Positions 11,601 to 24,660 of a DNA stretch of 64,000 nt are shown here, in pieces. Every line of letters begins with the position of its first letter. Position 1 is the first letter of the stretch. Position numbers and translations under genes: made by a program. Location of the stretch: assembly GCA_047967505.1 (NCBI GenBank), contig CM106540.1, one strand, 5' to 3'. Source of the DNA: Dipteris shenzhenensis (lineage: Eukaryota; Polypodiophyta; Polypodiopsida; Gleicheniales). The notes below the pieces were generated by a model. The model made no database searches, had not been told where the DNA came from, and saw nothing but the letters and a program-made list of their open reading frames with translations.

Positions 11601-13455
11601 GAGAGATCTTTGTGACTCGTAGTACATTTTGACTAGGAGTGGATGATATATCCTTAAACCAAACATAAAAAGCAAGGTTCATGTCGAAGCCATGCAATTG
11701 ACACGATGCAAAGCCAACGAGGATACCCATAGAGATTAAGCACAACCTACACAAGGCACGAATTGATCCATTCAATGATCCAACCTTGTACATATAAGAT
11801 GGTAGTAGACTAGTTTGTCTAATGACAAATGACAAGAAGCATGATGGATGTAGATTAGTTTGTCTAATGGAAATAACCATAATACTCATCATATGTTATA
11901 TATATAGTTGGTCTACTGGGGTAATTTATAATGTTCATGTAAGCATCATTGGAAGGTAGTGAATATGATATTAGGACTAAATGTGTAGATTGTCTTATTG
12001 TGAAAAATGGTTTACATTATATCTGTCTTTTAATGAATTAGGGTTATTATAAATTACTTTTCCTCACCATAAGCATTGTGTTGACTAGTGAAGCATTGAT
12101 CAAGAGCCCCATTTGGATTATCCATGACCATGACATTACTATTTAATTTGCAAATTTGATTGTATGGTGATTTGGTTCACGGGATTACTTAATAAGCTTG
12201 TTGCATGTCTTGACGAAGCAATATTGACCCTTTTGAATATGAGCATTAGTTAAAATCATGCTTGGACGAAGCATTTACAATATTAACTACCACTTTTCTC
12301 AACCACACATAAATACATTTTGAGAATGATTTGATTTCTTCATCAAAGGGATACCACAAGACAAGCAGAGTAGGATTAGGGGAAACCTTTCATCATGTAT
12401 TGAACAATGATCATGAAGATATCATGTCTCATATAGCTTTCATCATTTTCATAGCTTGTGAATATGTAACAAGTTAGGATCATGGTACCACAGTTTCTCA
12501 TATACTAACTTTAATCTCTAGCATGTAGAAACATAGGTATTCCACAAGAGTAACACTCATCTTCATGGTTGATAATCCCATGGAAATAAAAGACCTCCAA
12601 CCAATAGCACAACCTACAAGACAACAAGCACAAAAGTGGTAAAATCACAAACTTCACAAAGGCGGGCACAAAATCAAGTGTTTCTTTTTTCTTGAGGCCA
12701 TTTACAACCACATTTTAGAGATTCCCTTTCACTCTAATGACTTGAACGCTATAGTTTCCATTGCCTCCACAACATGTACAATCTTCTCTTGGTTTCACCA
12801 TAAAGGGGACTTAAAAGGATTTTAGTAGGCTAGTTAAATGCACACAATTTCAAGCCAATAACTAAGTTAATTTCCTTTTCCAGAAGATAAATCCATGATA
12901 AAAGAAAAACTCTAATGAACTGCAATTCTTCTCCTTTTTTGTGCTTCATAAGAACACTATGATCAACAACAACATGTTTGTTTAAGTTGGGCCTTAATAC
13001 ATGAAAACATAGGTCAATTTTGTACTACATGTGTGGTTATCCAAACTTATAGGCAGAAAGAAGTGTGCAAGGTACCCAGTACTTAGGAAGTCTAAAATAG
13101 CCTTGGCTTTATAGCAAGCTTTTACATTGTTTAACAATTCTCATCTGAAACATGCCTCTTGGTGTCTAGGATTTTGTGGAATTAACTTTTGTCTTATTAT
13201 TGCATTGTCCTTAAGGCAATGGTAATGGAATTATTTGTGTTTCTCTCACATTCTCCTTAAGGATTCAAGTTCTACTCTCATAGTTATGAAAAGGGTAGTG
13301 CTTACGGCACCTCATGCCCCCTTGTCTTATCTTGTGCACTCTAGCTTCCACACATTGATCCTCCACCCTAGCCTTAAATTCGTTGAACATCTACCTTCCA
13401 ATATCGCTACATAAGAGATTTTTTTGAATTTTCTATCGTCTTCATCTAGAAGTCA
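11600..13455. other. Intergenic DNA, no recognised feature
   Basis: AT-rich and stop-dense in all six frames. No gene, RNA gene or intact repeat end was recognised. The last few hundred bases could be the 5' LTR of the Copia relic whose primer site lies at 13,460, but no matching LTR partner was found. Confidence 0.5.
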
Positions 13456-13459
13456 TGAT

Positions 13460-13820
13460 TGGTATCAAAACCAACTTAACTAGGGAGTCACAACGTAGTA
13501 GCAAAAGAAGGGTTCAAGCAAATTCATTAAGCCCTACCTGGGAAGTTTACTAGTAGTATCTATTCTACGTGGCAATTAAAAGAATGGATGTCATGTCATC
13601 ATTGCAAGGTTCTTTCAAGAGGACTCTCAAGGGAAAAGGGGAAAGCTAATCTAGTTAAAGAAACTATGGATACTGATTTAACTATTTGGAAAAAGGTCCA
13701 ATCAACATCCATGATCGTGATTATGTATTCTAGATGTGACGAAAGTTGGTGTCCAATATATTTGCATGCTCATGTTGCTGTTAGTATAATCAATTTGGTG
13801 TCTAATGTTGTCACATAGAC
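13460..13820 (+). pseudogene. Probable Copia 5' end: primer-binding site and gag remnant
   Basis: TGGTATCAAAACC at 13,460-13,472 differs at two positions from the tRNA-iMet primer site TGGTATCAGAGCC. About 90 bp later the text reads YSTWQLKEW and, after a gap, TDLTIWKKVQS. This recalls the Copia Gag pattern of Y..WK.KM early and a later TD...W.K.D. The match is weak and the frame is broken, so the call is tentative. Confidence 0.35.
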
Positions 13821-15900
13821 ATTCTCACATCAATGTGTGCAAGTATATGTAAAACTATGCAAGACTTTCAATAATGAATAAAGTAGACTTTTGTTCTTTG
13901 ATGATATCTTTTTATTGTGAATTGCTTCAGCAGAGAAAAACTTGCTCTTTAGAAGGTATTGTGTAGTGTTAGTAGCTCAACTTTTCTAGAAACCATGTTG
14001 TTGCTCTTACGTACAATTAGTAATGGTCGCTTATGTCAAGTAGTATATGTTAACTAGCTTCATCATATGCTCCACTATTGTTGCCTTGTTTTTAGATTGC
14101 TTTACAATGTTTGCACACTAGGTAGTCATCTATATTCTTATTCAAGTTTCTTAGAGTGGCTACAATCGTCAAGATAGCATGTGCACTCATGATTGTGGAG
14201 TAGTCATTTACATAGGTCTTTGAATTTCTCAAGCTTGCTAAGGATGCAAGTACATACATTTTTAAGATGATAAAAAAAGGCAATGTTGCATGTGGTAACA
14301 TCATAAGAGAAGCAATGTTGTATAAAATAGGCATTGCTATAATACTTTGCATATTTCTAAGTGAAATTATGTTTTCTTCCGATCCATTTTTGCCATATTT
14401 TTGCATTGTTGGAAGCTTTTTTTGTCCTTCGCTCGGACGCTCGGAAGATTTCGCTCAAAAAATTCTCGTCCCCATGGCAAGATTAATAGAAACCTGAGAA
14501 GAAGAGCATGAAAGAGTAGAATGGGGAGCACAAGTGTGAGGCAATGTGGGTAAACAATAGGAAGAACTGGACTTAGGTGATGCTTGGGAGTGATTTTGAT
14601 GTGCATGGCGGGTTGTCACCAAACTCAAGATATTACTAGTAGTTTAGTGCCCATCATTCCATGGACTACAAAATCTTGCCACTGGACATTGTGCTCCCAC
14701 TTCTAGCCATGAAATGAGTACCTCACCTACCCATAGGAAATGGACATTTAAGGTGCCCCTCATGATGATCGTACCTCTGCAAGTGGAAACCATTCACTTG
14801 AAGCGGTAACACTCAGCCTTGAAGCTCGGCCAAGTAGAATGAAGCTGAACTACAATACTCAAAAATCTAGAATGGGCTAGACCACCGCATCTTTAACTTA
14901 CCCGCAAGGATGCTTTTATCGAAGCTATGCTTATATATTAATATAAAAAGTTTTCAATATCAAATATATAATGAATGGCTTGGTGATTCTTCTTCACCCA
15001 TGTTTGAATAGTTGCATTATCACGCATGATAATTGTTATTGCCAAGCTTCTCACTTGTAATAGCATTCACATTTGCATTTTTTGATGCCATAATTTCTAA
15101 GCAAACAACCAGGGAGTGAAGGTAACTAAATTGGAGGAGGTACATGAGAGGCCCACACTTATCCACTATCATGTGGCATAAATCTAAGGTTTCAAAACCT
15201 TAGAATGAAAAATGCATAACAGAGAGACAAAATCGAATACATAGAGATCTATAACTCTAAAAATCCTCCATCCAATCACATAAGAACTGATAGGTAGGGG
15301 TCTTTAGGCGTTCGGAACGCAATGGGACAGATGGTTTTGGAAACTGTGGTCTCGATCATTGGGTCCAACACACGGGCTAAAAAACGTTTTTGGAAACACA
15401 GGTGTTTGTAAACTCCACCGGAGTGTGAATGATGAGCAACATAGAAGTTTTAGGACCTCCTAAATCCACCGAAACTGATAGATCTGCAAATGGTTGCTCC
15501 AAACTTGAGTTCCAACACTCGGGCAGAAAAACGGAGAAATTGACACAGTGAGTTAGAAATCCAATGAAATGATCCTAGATTCAAGAATGAAGGTGTTTCC
15601 AAGCTCTTAAAGTGAAGTGGACACCAAAAGCAAGCAATAATTGCCTTTACAAGTCAATACGGAGTCTCTATCATCGAACAGAACAGGAAAAAGCTCAAAA
15701 AACGACTTTTTCTTTAAAAACACTTAACAGGCTCTCAAAACCACTTCACAAAGCCAAAGTGAATTTTCCAAAGGTTCCTCCAAGGTCTCTGCACACTCGG
15801 ATGCAAGTAAAGTCACCCATAAAGCTTCCCACAGAGCTTCTCCTTCCTCCCACAGAGCTGCTGAGCTTCAAGCATTCATGCACGCTCAGCTAGATCACCC
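13821..15900. other. Intergenic DNA, no recognised gene
   Basis: Mostly AT-rich with no coding signal. At 15,300-15,560 two related ~25 bp phrases (TCCAACAC.CGGGC.(A)nACG) lie about 135 bp apart, suggesting an old internal duplication. From 15,600 to 15,900 the DNA could be the internal region of the minus-strand LTR element whose primer site begins at 15,903, but no Gag was found. Confidence 0.45.
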
Positions 15901-15902
15901 GG

Positions 15903-16086
15903 GCTCTGATACCAGTTGAGAGTGCTCTCAACGGAAGCAAGAACGAAAGAGGGAGAGAGAGAAACAAAGAGCCACACAAGTTTTGGTGGGTGCAGAACAC
16001 CCTAATCTTCTTTTTCATTCATTTATATATGTGTTTGAGTATTGTACGTAATCGGGGTAAAGGCACAGTGACCTTTAACCCCCACA
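15903..16086 (-). mobile_element. Minus-strand retroelement 5' LTR end with tRNA-iMet primer-binding site
   Basis: On the minus strand TGGTATCAGAGCC (plus 15,902-15,914) is an exact tRNA-iMet primer site. It is preceded by a short LTR-like sequence ending in GAGAGCACTCTCA. The candidate LTR spans about 170 bp and has a TATA-like ATATATAAATG in its middle. Its left-hand start probably lies at TGTGGGGGTT, next to the polypyrimidine tract. No matching second LTR was found. A TRIM-like short element or a truncated Copia are both possible. Confidence 0.6.
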
Positions 16087-16490
16087 CTCCCTCCCTCCCT
16101 CCCCCTCCTCTCTCCCTCCTCTCTCCCTCCTCCCCCTCCCCCCTCCTCCTCTTGCCCCTCCTCACTCCCTCCTCCCCCTTCCTCCTCCTCCCCCTCCCTC
16201 CCTCCTCCACACCTGCTCCTCCTCCCCTCCCCCTCCCTCCCTCCTCCACGCCTGCTCCTCCTCCCCTCCCCCTCCCTCCTCTTCCATGCCTTCTCCTCCT
16301 CCCCCCCTCCTCCCTCCCTCCTCCTCCACGCCTACTCCTCCTCACCCTCCACACCTACTGGTCCACCCCCCTTCCCTCCTCTTCAACTGCTGGTCCTTCC
16401 TCCCCCATCCCTTCTCCTCCTCGCCCTCCCTCTTCCTGCATGCTGCTCCTTCAAGCCTGCTTCTCCACACCTTCTCCTTCTCTACACTGC
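16087..16490. repeat. Polypyrimidine minisatellite (C/T-rich)
   Basis: About 400 bp of almost pure C and T on the + strand. It is built from CTCCTCC-type units, with a recognisable higher-order unit of roughly 45 bp marked by CTCCTCCACGCCTGCTCC-like phrases near 16,205, 16,250 and 16,325. The long Pro/Ser/Leu frame on + and the Arg/Gly frame on - are by-products of composition, not genes. Confidence 0.9.
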
Positions 16491-16920
16491 TTTACTCATG
16501 GCACCATTTGAGGACATCTCCAACAAGTACCAGGTTCACTTAGAGTTGGAGGCTAAATATGCAAGCACACGTAATCTGGGATTGAGGGGAATAATCCAAG
16601 ATAATATCCATCTCCACCTATTTTAACTTTATAGAGCTGCAATTTTTAATATATTCATTTAGTAATTTCAACTCCAAGCTACCAAAATTCAAATACTTTC
16701 ATTAAAAAAGCACAAGTACTACCGAAGTGCATGTAAGGGCTACTGAAGCTTGCAGGCTGCAGGTCATCACTCATGCTCAAGTGTCATTGCCTCACAATCT
16801 TCATCACCCTCATCCACTCTGTGTTTGCAGGTGAAGCATGCGCAAAGAAATAACAGGTTTGCAAGCGTGCTTTTAGTAAACGTTTGCTAAAGCATGCAAA
16901 CGTGTTTGTTTGAATCTATG

Positions 16921-17040
16921 CATCCAATGCCCAACCTTCAAAAATCAAGAATCAAGAATCAAGGAGCATCCAATGCCCCACCTTCAAAAACCAAGATTCA
17001 AGCTTCAAGGAGCATTCAATGCCCCACCTTCAAAATATCC
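16921..17040. repeat. Three tandem copies of a 46 bp unit
   Basis: CATCCAATGCCC..CCTTCAAAA starts at 16,921, 16,967 and 17,013, exactly 46 bp apart; the third copy is partial. Each unit contains an internal ATCAAG/TTCAAG repeat. The unit is not a multiple of three, so the repeat is unlikely to be coding. Confidence 0.9.
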
Positions 17041-18889
17041 TCAGGGAAAGTCTTCAAACTCTTCGACTTACCAGGTAGATGCTTTAAGCATGGCCACAAT
17101 TTCCAAAAGCTACCATTGCTGACAATGATAAAGAGGCTCCAAGGAAGACACATCTATACCTCACAACATGAAGACTGCTCCATGTATGGATGAGGATTTA
17201 TTAGCTTATAGTTCACTTAAAAAATGGAATCAGGTAAGAGATCATTCATTACTTTTCTTATTCAATGACGGTGCAATAGGCAGCTTTATTTCTTATCTAT
17301 TAGCACAAAGTCTATGTATTTTTATTTAAGACAAAGGTGAATCATAAGAGGCACTTAGTGCTTTCAAATATCATCAAGAGAAGGTGTATCCTCTTGTTGG
17401 CAAACTCAGGGTTCATATTCATGAACATATTGATCATTCTTCTTTCATGATTGGCCCAATACAAGGCGCACATTTCATTCTCAGAATACCTTGGCATGAC
17501 CACGTCCATTTTTGCATTGATTATGCAATAAACATCTTGACCATCTTGTACAAGAGTCAAGGCTTTTGAGCATTACATTTGGAATTTCAAGGAATACTAT
17601 CCCTATGGTAAACCATTCATGAGTGCAACAGTTCTTAGAAAAGGCAGATGTACTTTCTTGCTTTTGCCCTAGCCTGAGGTATGTGATGTCCACAATTCTC
17701 AGCAAGTAATCATCTTCAACAGAAGGTCAAATGCATCCACAAACAAAGCATTCAATTTGAACTAAAATTAATCTTTTATATCTCTACATATACCATGCAT
17801 TTTCTTAATGTCAGGGCATCGCAAAGCATTCAAAGTCATGCTACCAAAATTGGTAATAGCGCTATAACTATAGCATGAAACATAGGCATGAATCAAGTCA
17901 AATGATCACTTTCCTTGCTTTAGAAGTTGCATTAGCTGCTAGATATGATGTACAATGATCTAGAATTCACACCCCAGCTCTATGGTGCTTTGACACAATG
18001 TAGGTGACCTTCCAAAATAACAAGGCAATACTCTTTGCAACAGTTCTAGCCACTATAGATGGCAATGTATCGATAATGGCTTGTTTCCAAGTCAACTTGT
18101 ATCTCCATGGAAGGCTAGAATATATAGAAATAATTTTCAGAGCCTGATAGAGCTCAAGTTGGAGCTTCCAACTGGTGAAGATAGGGCTCAACTCTAATAT
18201 GGTTTCATCAAGTTATATTGATTTTTTTCCAAAATACTACCTAAAGCAAGTGCATTTGATTAGTCTTTGAGATATGTCCAAAAATAGGGCTAATGGCCCA
18301 TGGGCTAGAAATGTCTTACAAAAGTTGGGCTTTTAGTGTGTGAAACCTGGCCTTAGATAGGGTTAAATTCAAATCTATTTCGGATGACATATTGGCTTCA
18401 AAATTAGGGTGAAAAATGAGTCTAGTGGCATTTAAGACTTGTGAATTGGTATGAATAGACTTAAATAAAGTCTAGTGGCATTTAAGACTTACTTAAATAA
18501 AGTATATGTGTGAATATGCTTCTAGGTTCCAGAGTAGCTAACCTAACAATGTTGTAACCGAATTAGGATCCAATTAGAACCTTGTTCGATTAGGCTAGTT
18601 TGACCTAACCTAAGGCTTAGGTTGAACCTGTCTTAGATATAGTCAAGTTACCTAACCATAGTCAAGACCTTGAGAAACGTTAGTGAAGCACAATATTGGT
18701 AGGATGTAGTACTTTTTAATATATTTTCTTTTGAAGGAAAAATGTAAATCTTGGTGAAACTTTTATTTTTTTAACGTAAAAGTTTCAAATCGTGACATGT
18801 TTCAAACATCTATTTTTATCAGGGCATGCAAACTTTCAACGCCAATATAAAGTTATCTTCTTAACGAAACTAACTTGAAAAAAATCATC
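17041..18889. other. Intergenic DNA, possible LTR relic
   Basis: No gene seen. At 18,410-18,500 the phrase AAGTCTAGTGGCATTTAAGACTT is duplicated. At 18,540-18,680 there are repeated TAACC, GTCAA and GGTTGA-type words, resembling the LTR of the young chromovirus in composition but not alignable to it by eye. The stretch could be the 3' LTR side of the minus-strand gypsy element that follows. Confidence 0.4.
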
Positions 18890-21800
18890 CTTGCTTGCCC
18901 GGCATCCGTCCCATATGGCCATTGAAAATCAGCACCAGTTGCCCCTTCTTGAAGAATTTCTTTGTCAAGGCGAAGTCCACTCTCCATTTCCTGTGTGCTT
19001 GAACCACTTGAGTTAGGTAATAGCTCTCCATCTTCCTCTAGCTATTCTAATACATCAAGCCAGAATTCCAATGACTCCTATGGAAGTAGCTTGTCTTCTA
19101 CCAAAATGTGGAAGCTTGGTACCACACTCTCCAAAGGAGTGATAGACTCCATACCTAATGCAAGATTGAAAGGGGTTAGATCGTGGCCACTTTAAACAAA
19201 GTGTGGTATGCCCATATTGCAGATAGTAGCTTCTTGTCCCAATCAGTGCAATGATTGTTCACCAGCAGAGTGGTGATCTACTTAAATTGCTTGTTAGAAG
19301 ACTCTGCCTAGCCATTCATTTGTGGATAGTATGATGATGACTCTTTGTGGATTACCATATAAAACAAAGTCTCCTTCACAATTTGAGCCACAAAATGCTT
19401 CTCGCAGTCTCACTAACCAACTTAATGGGGCAGCCAAACTAATAGAAGATGTCCTTATATAGGCACTTGGTTGTGGAACATGCGGTGTTATCTCGCAGAG
19501 CCCAAGCTTCCACCCATTTGGTATAGTAATATGTGGCTCACAAGCACATAGCAATTATTGGTCCACATGTCTATGGACTTGAAAGGACCCATGAAGTCCA
19601 ACCCTCATTTCTAAAATGGCCCCAATGGTAGCACTGGGTGCATAGGCTTGCGATCCCGATCTGAAGGTTGATCAAGCCGTTGACACAAATCGCACTGTGG
19701 TGCAAATCTATGCGCATCTTTCTATAGTGTGGGCCACTAGAGACAGCCTTCAAAAGCTTTTTGGCCATGATAGGTCCTGCAAAGTGGTCGCCTGCCACTT
19801 GAAAGTGTGCCTCCATGAGCACGGCTTCCTACTCATGGGTAGCACACATTAGAGCAAGGCATGTTCAAGTGTCTTCGCTAAAGCTACCCAACCACCAATT
19901 CAAACCAGTGGCTTCTCAATGCCATGCTTTTGTTGATCTTTGGTTAGGTACTTCAGCATCTATTTGGAAGTCATGAAGTAGAGCAATTTGTCATACCAAG
20001 ACCAGGAGGTGGCCTGACTCACCTCCTCCACAGTAGCTTCCGTAGTGGGCTACCATAAAGACCGCATTGAGCTCCACATCTGACAACTCATCCTCGATGT
20101 CTGTCATAAGCTCACCCGATTCCAAGCAAGATAGGTAGTCCACAATACTACACGCTACGACCCCAGTCAGTGTACCACGTTGAAGTGAAATTCCTGAAGG
20201 ATCAACATCTAGCATGCGAGTCGACTGGTGAGATTTTGTTGCCTCACTAGATACAATAATGTGGAGTGGTCGACGTGGAATGCAAAGCGTCGACCCAGAA
20301 GATAGTGTTGGAACTTCTTTACGAAAAAAATCCCAAAACCTTCTCACTCCAGCACCAAATAGTTTCGCTCTACTGCAATGGTCGGATAGCCTATGGCGGT
20401 AGCATAATACACTGGTCAGAACCACCTGACCTCATCCTCTTGCACCATAAGTTGTCCACCACTTGGTTAGAGACATCGATGATTACATGAAATATCTTTT
20501 CTCAATCGGGAGGAATCAAAATGGGTTCTCGGGAAAGTTGCACCTTGAGCTACCGATAAGCCTTCTCACATTCTACGGACCACACAAAGGTTTTAGGCTC
20601 CACATACACTAGTGCATTTAGCAGTATAGCTATGTGTGCCAACCATGCCACTGAATTTTCCCCAAGAAGCACGAGCACTCTTTTGGATTGACGGGTGCAA
20701 GTGCCTGTATGATTACTACCACCTTTTTGGGGTTGATTGTAATGCCCTCCGCACTAATTACATGGCCTCACAAACAACCACTATAGATCGTGAATGCACT
20801 CTTCATCGGGTTGAGGCTGAAAGGCACTTCTTGGTAATGTTGGAAATAGAGTCTCATGTGTTGCAAATGCTTCTCTTTTTCCTTGAATACACTGATATCA
20901 TCCAAAAAGATTCTCATGAAGTCCATCAAATATTCTTCGAAGATCTCTTGCATGGCATGCTAAAATGTGGATGGTGCTTTCTGCAATCCAAACCACATCA
21001 CGGTACAGATGTACACACCCAAGGCTGTGATGAATGTGATCTTGGGCTAATCTTTTAATGCCATTTTGATTTGATTGTAACCACTGACTTCATGCCCCAC
21101 CACCTTATCAAGCATTGAATCTAGGTATGGAAGTGGGAAGGGATCTAGTACAATTACAGCATTGAGTTTGCAGTAGTCCACATAGATTTGTAGCTTTTTA
21201 TTCTTCTTTGGCACAATCACTATTGAAGAAATCCACTCCAATTTTTCAATTGGTGCAATGAATCCCACCTATATAATATGCTCTGATTCACTTGCTTCCC
21301 GATTTACCCCCCTGGAGTGCCTCTCCCACACATATCACCTAATTGATCAAATCATTTAGAGGTTATGTTGCTTTGTCCACCGTTTCTACTGCCCTTTTGC
21401 ACATCCTTGTCTAGTCTGTTAACAAAATTTTCATTCAGCACCTCCACTGCAAGTTGCTGGTCTTTTCCCCTTGGACGACCTATGATGTTTAGTTATACCA
21501 TCCCGGAGTGCCTCTCCCACACAGATCACCTAATCGATCAAATCATTTAGAGGTATTGTTGCCTTGTCCACCATTCCTACTGCCCTCTACACATCCTTGG
21601 CTAGTCAATTAACAAAATTTTCATTCAGCAGCTCCACTGCAAGTTACTGGTTGGCCAGAACATGTTGCAAAAGTTGAGGGAACTACGCCGCATAGTCCTC
21701 AACATCCTGCTCACCTTGCTTCAAGATCCACAATCCCTCTAGAGTCTGCAAAATCATCTTTTCTTTGCAAAACTGCCTCAAGAATGCAACCTTGATGGCA

Positions 21801-22060
21801 TCATAGGTTAGGAAGTGATCTGAACGGCATTCCACCAACCATCTTGATGCCTTTTGCTCCAGAGTGGACTTGAACCACCAATTACTTTTGCGTCGGATCC
21901 ACCACACTTGGCACATTGAATGCATAGATCTTGTTGAACTACCAAACATTTGCACAAAAAACATTGTCCACACTGCACTTCCACATATTGCCATGTGCAT
22001 GGCCATTGCTCCAAACATTGTCCCACAAACTTCGAGCAATGCTTTCAAAATTCAACGTGC
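18890..22060 (-). pseudogene. Decayed Ty3/gypsy element (Gag-Pol, non-chromovirus type)
   Basis: Read on the minus strand from the right. Gag-like text lies at 22,048-21,660 (AFLRQFCKEK, TLEGLWILKQGEQDVEDYAA). Reverse transcriptase lies at 21,268-20,760, with GFIAPIEKLEW, IVIVPKKN, DPFPLPYLD and the catalytic IFLDDISVF. The RNase H tail is near 20,150-20,060 (DYLSCLESGEL). The integrase zinc-finger region is near 19,820 (AHFQVAGDHFAG), followed by integrase core and C-terminus pieces down to ~18,900. Stops and frameshifts break every domain. The integrase finger style and absence of a chromodomain suggest the non-chromodomain (Tat/Athila-type) branch; that subgrouping is an inference. Confidence 0.85.
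21314..21656 (-). repeat. Tandem duplication inside the gypsy gag region
   Basis: A ~145 bp segment starting GGAGTGCCTCTCCCACAC occurs at 21,314 and again at 21,505, a period of 191 bp. The copies share long runs, including GATCAAATCATTTAGAGGT and AACAAAATTTTCATTCAGCA. The duplication post-dates the element and lies at the Gag/protease side. It may explain why no protease motif is seen between Gag and reverse transcriptase. Confidence 0.85.
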
Positions 22061-22149
22061 AATTTTTTTGCATATTTGGGAGGAATTCCAAGAGGAAGTT
22101 GCAAGAGGTAGGCATGGAAGGGTGAGGCATATCTTTTCGCGAATCAAGG

Positions 22150-23490
22150 ATGCCCTATTGAGTGGCTCCACCAGTTAGATCCTGCATTGTCGTACATTCG
22201 AAGATGCTACACATGCAGAACATGACCAAGGAAGTGGAGCTGCAGTCCAAGGTCGTCGAGGGCATTCTCTGCATGGTGATATCTAAGATTTGTTAAGAGG
22301 ATGGGTTTGACACAGTTGAGGTTGATGGTCCATGGGAGGAGCATATCAGCCAATAGAGCTAGGAGATGTCCTCGGATGCTCCTACCCTCGTGTATCTACC
22401 ACCCGCCTCTTCTACTATTGATGATGACCTGTACTATGATGAGTACCTCAATACGGTTGATTCTTTCTCAGGCATTCGGGATGCCCCTAGCCTCACATCA
22501 GCAGATTCTCCCCTGGATTGGGCAGATGCACCTTGTATTCATGATGATTCGGATCACCATAACTTGCTTCTCCTTGCATGACGCTCCCTTTGTCCCACCC
22601 TGCTCGCCCCTTTGTCATAATGCACCCCTTTGTCACATGAATTATGATGCTTCCTTTGTTGTTTCAAGATCCTTGGGTATGGACGTGATGATTGTCCGAT
22701 ATCAAAGATGTGCATGGGCGTTTGTGTGTTATTGGCTTGCCAATTGCCCTCCTAGTGATTTCTAATGCATTTGGGGAATGCAGCAGATTTCTTCTTCAGC
22801 ACTTTCATGGACCGTGGATGATATGATTGCTTGTGTCCATCCCCTTGACCATGGTGTTCGAGAGCTTGCGTGCTTTATGCCACCTTTGCATGTAGTCGGT
22901 GCTTGCACCTGCTTCGATATACAATGGATCCATCGCTCCTAACTTATTTTGTAGATGGTATGGCTTTTCGATCGATTCAATTGCCCAATCTGCATATTTG
23001 GGGCACGGACCTGATTCACCTCTAGTTTTATGTATTCATTGTGTATCAATTATGATGGCTTATGTTATATCTAATGTTGTCTCAACCTTGAGGGATTAGT
23101 CCCTTGGCCCGTCATCTAGTTGCATCATTCAAGTACACAAGTGATGATGGTGTGGCTTGTGCTTTTCATTGAGACACCATTGGGGCTGTTGCCATTGCTT
23201 CAACCTTTCAAGAGATTTGGGATAGTGGTTCATGCCTACCTTCCTCTAAGAGGGGCTCACTCATCTCCTCCCCAAAGGGGGGATAGGACTCTCATCTCCT
23301 AGTGGAGGCTAACTACCCTTCTTGGGACTGGCTACAAAATCCTAGCCCAGGCAAAAAGGACTTCAGCCTTGACCTCATTCATGACACTCAGGCAGGCCTT
23401 CAACATGGCACGAGCGTCTTTGATAATACCTTTTCATTTTGGCAGAGAAATGAATGAGCCAAGGGGATTCATTAGCCCTTGGCCATTCTT
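22150..23490. other. Unrecognised DNA, weak protein-like text on the + strand
   Basis: A 71-codon frame at 22,366-22,581 has a balanced, acidic composition (ASSTIDDDLYYDEYLN, then SADSPLDWADAP) unlike the repeat-driven frames elsewhere. It continues in shifted frames and could be the relic of another retroelement Gag. Three CCCTTTGTC words at 22,590-22,640 mark a small repeat. No family was recognised. Confidence 0.4.
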
Positions 23491-23499
23491 TAGCTTGAA

Positions 23500-24660
23500 C
23501 TTTTTTTCCCTAGAAAAAAGAACTTTCTATTAATGCTTGAAAAAACCACCACACAAATCAACAATCTGAGAGGCCCCGATTATCAAAATTAAAGAGAAAG
23601 TTGGCTTTCAGAAAAACCAGCCAGTTTCTAGAGCACCCATCTCGTAGGGAATCTCTACAACAGTGCTAATAGCTAGGATGATGACTATACTCCAACAAAT
23701 TCCTAGCTCTATAAATGCATAATTACTACCTGCAGGTCAAAAGCCTTATAGAAACGTCTTGCCTTTCGACAATCGCCCTAGATCTTGATGTCCCACGCTC
23801 CTAGAGGGCACGGAGGGTATAGATGATATCCTGCCATATGGCCACCAGAGGGACTTGGTGACCTCTTATCACCAAGCTACAGATCAAGCCACCCAGATGT
23901 TCCAAGCAGTGATGCTGGACACCTTCTCCCAAACACTGTCCTTTGGGGAAGAAACAAGATGTTGCCAAGAAGGGGGACTCGCATTCTATACCTCAATCCA
24001 AAGGATGCTCTATCCATAAATTGAATAAGCTAGGGTGACCATGTTGTTGGAGAAGGCATGGCTGCCCCAGTCAACCAGACCAGGTTGCCATGACCTAAGT
24101 AGAATCCCTTTTCAACGTCTGCAATCAAGCCACTATCAGAAGGGCACCCTGCCAAATCCTCTACGTTGCGAAGTAGCTCTAGAGACAATATAGAATCGTC
24201 TCTAGACCTTCATCCATGCAGCGTTGATAACACCCATCCACGAACATTTGCTCCAGCTAGGGGCCAATGGCCGGACACCCATGGGCAACCATCTAGAAGA
24301 CATAGGAAATCTTCCATGGCCGATGGCTAATCCATAACCATGACCTAAATTTGGAGATGATGACCTGCTACTCCATCGAGTCTCTCTCTCTTGGAGTTCA
24401 AGAGGCGATGCGTGATGCATTTTGTGTATGAGAAAAAGGGCACCTCCTCCACTATCTCCGAGCACCCTGCTTTGGCTATTTAGAACCACTCGCCTTGGTT
24501 TCATGGTAACCCTCAAAGGGGATGGCCCTCCCACAGCTAGAGGTGCCATTGTTCCAAAGTGGCTGGTGTTGGGTCAATGGTCCATGCCTTGCCTAGATGG
24601 CCCACAACTCTGATCCTCTTCCACTAAAGCAAGTTTGGGGCCCCATCCATCTCAGGTCTC
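23500..24660 (-). pseudogene. LINE 3' fragment A (zf-RVT region)
   Basis: On the minus strand, frames broken by stops read GLETILYCL and FATQRIW, matching the zinc-binding module after the reverse transcriptase of plant LINEs (C..C, E....H.L, C.....W). The 3' end is an A-rich tail (T-rich on the + strand) at 23,498-23,525, preceded by AATAGAAAGTTC. Fragment B at 25,091-26,880 is a colinear relative: both share GATGATATCCT.CCA.ATGGC and GACTGC/CACTGTCCT-type words in the same order. It is 5'-truncated. Confidence 0.7.

Noticed and set aside
15990-16511. 173-codon Pro/Ser/Leu-rich frame
   Set aside because: It is the translation of a polypyrimidine minisatellite; the opposite strand gives an equally open Arg/Gly frame.
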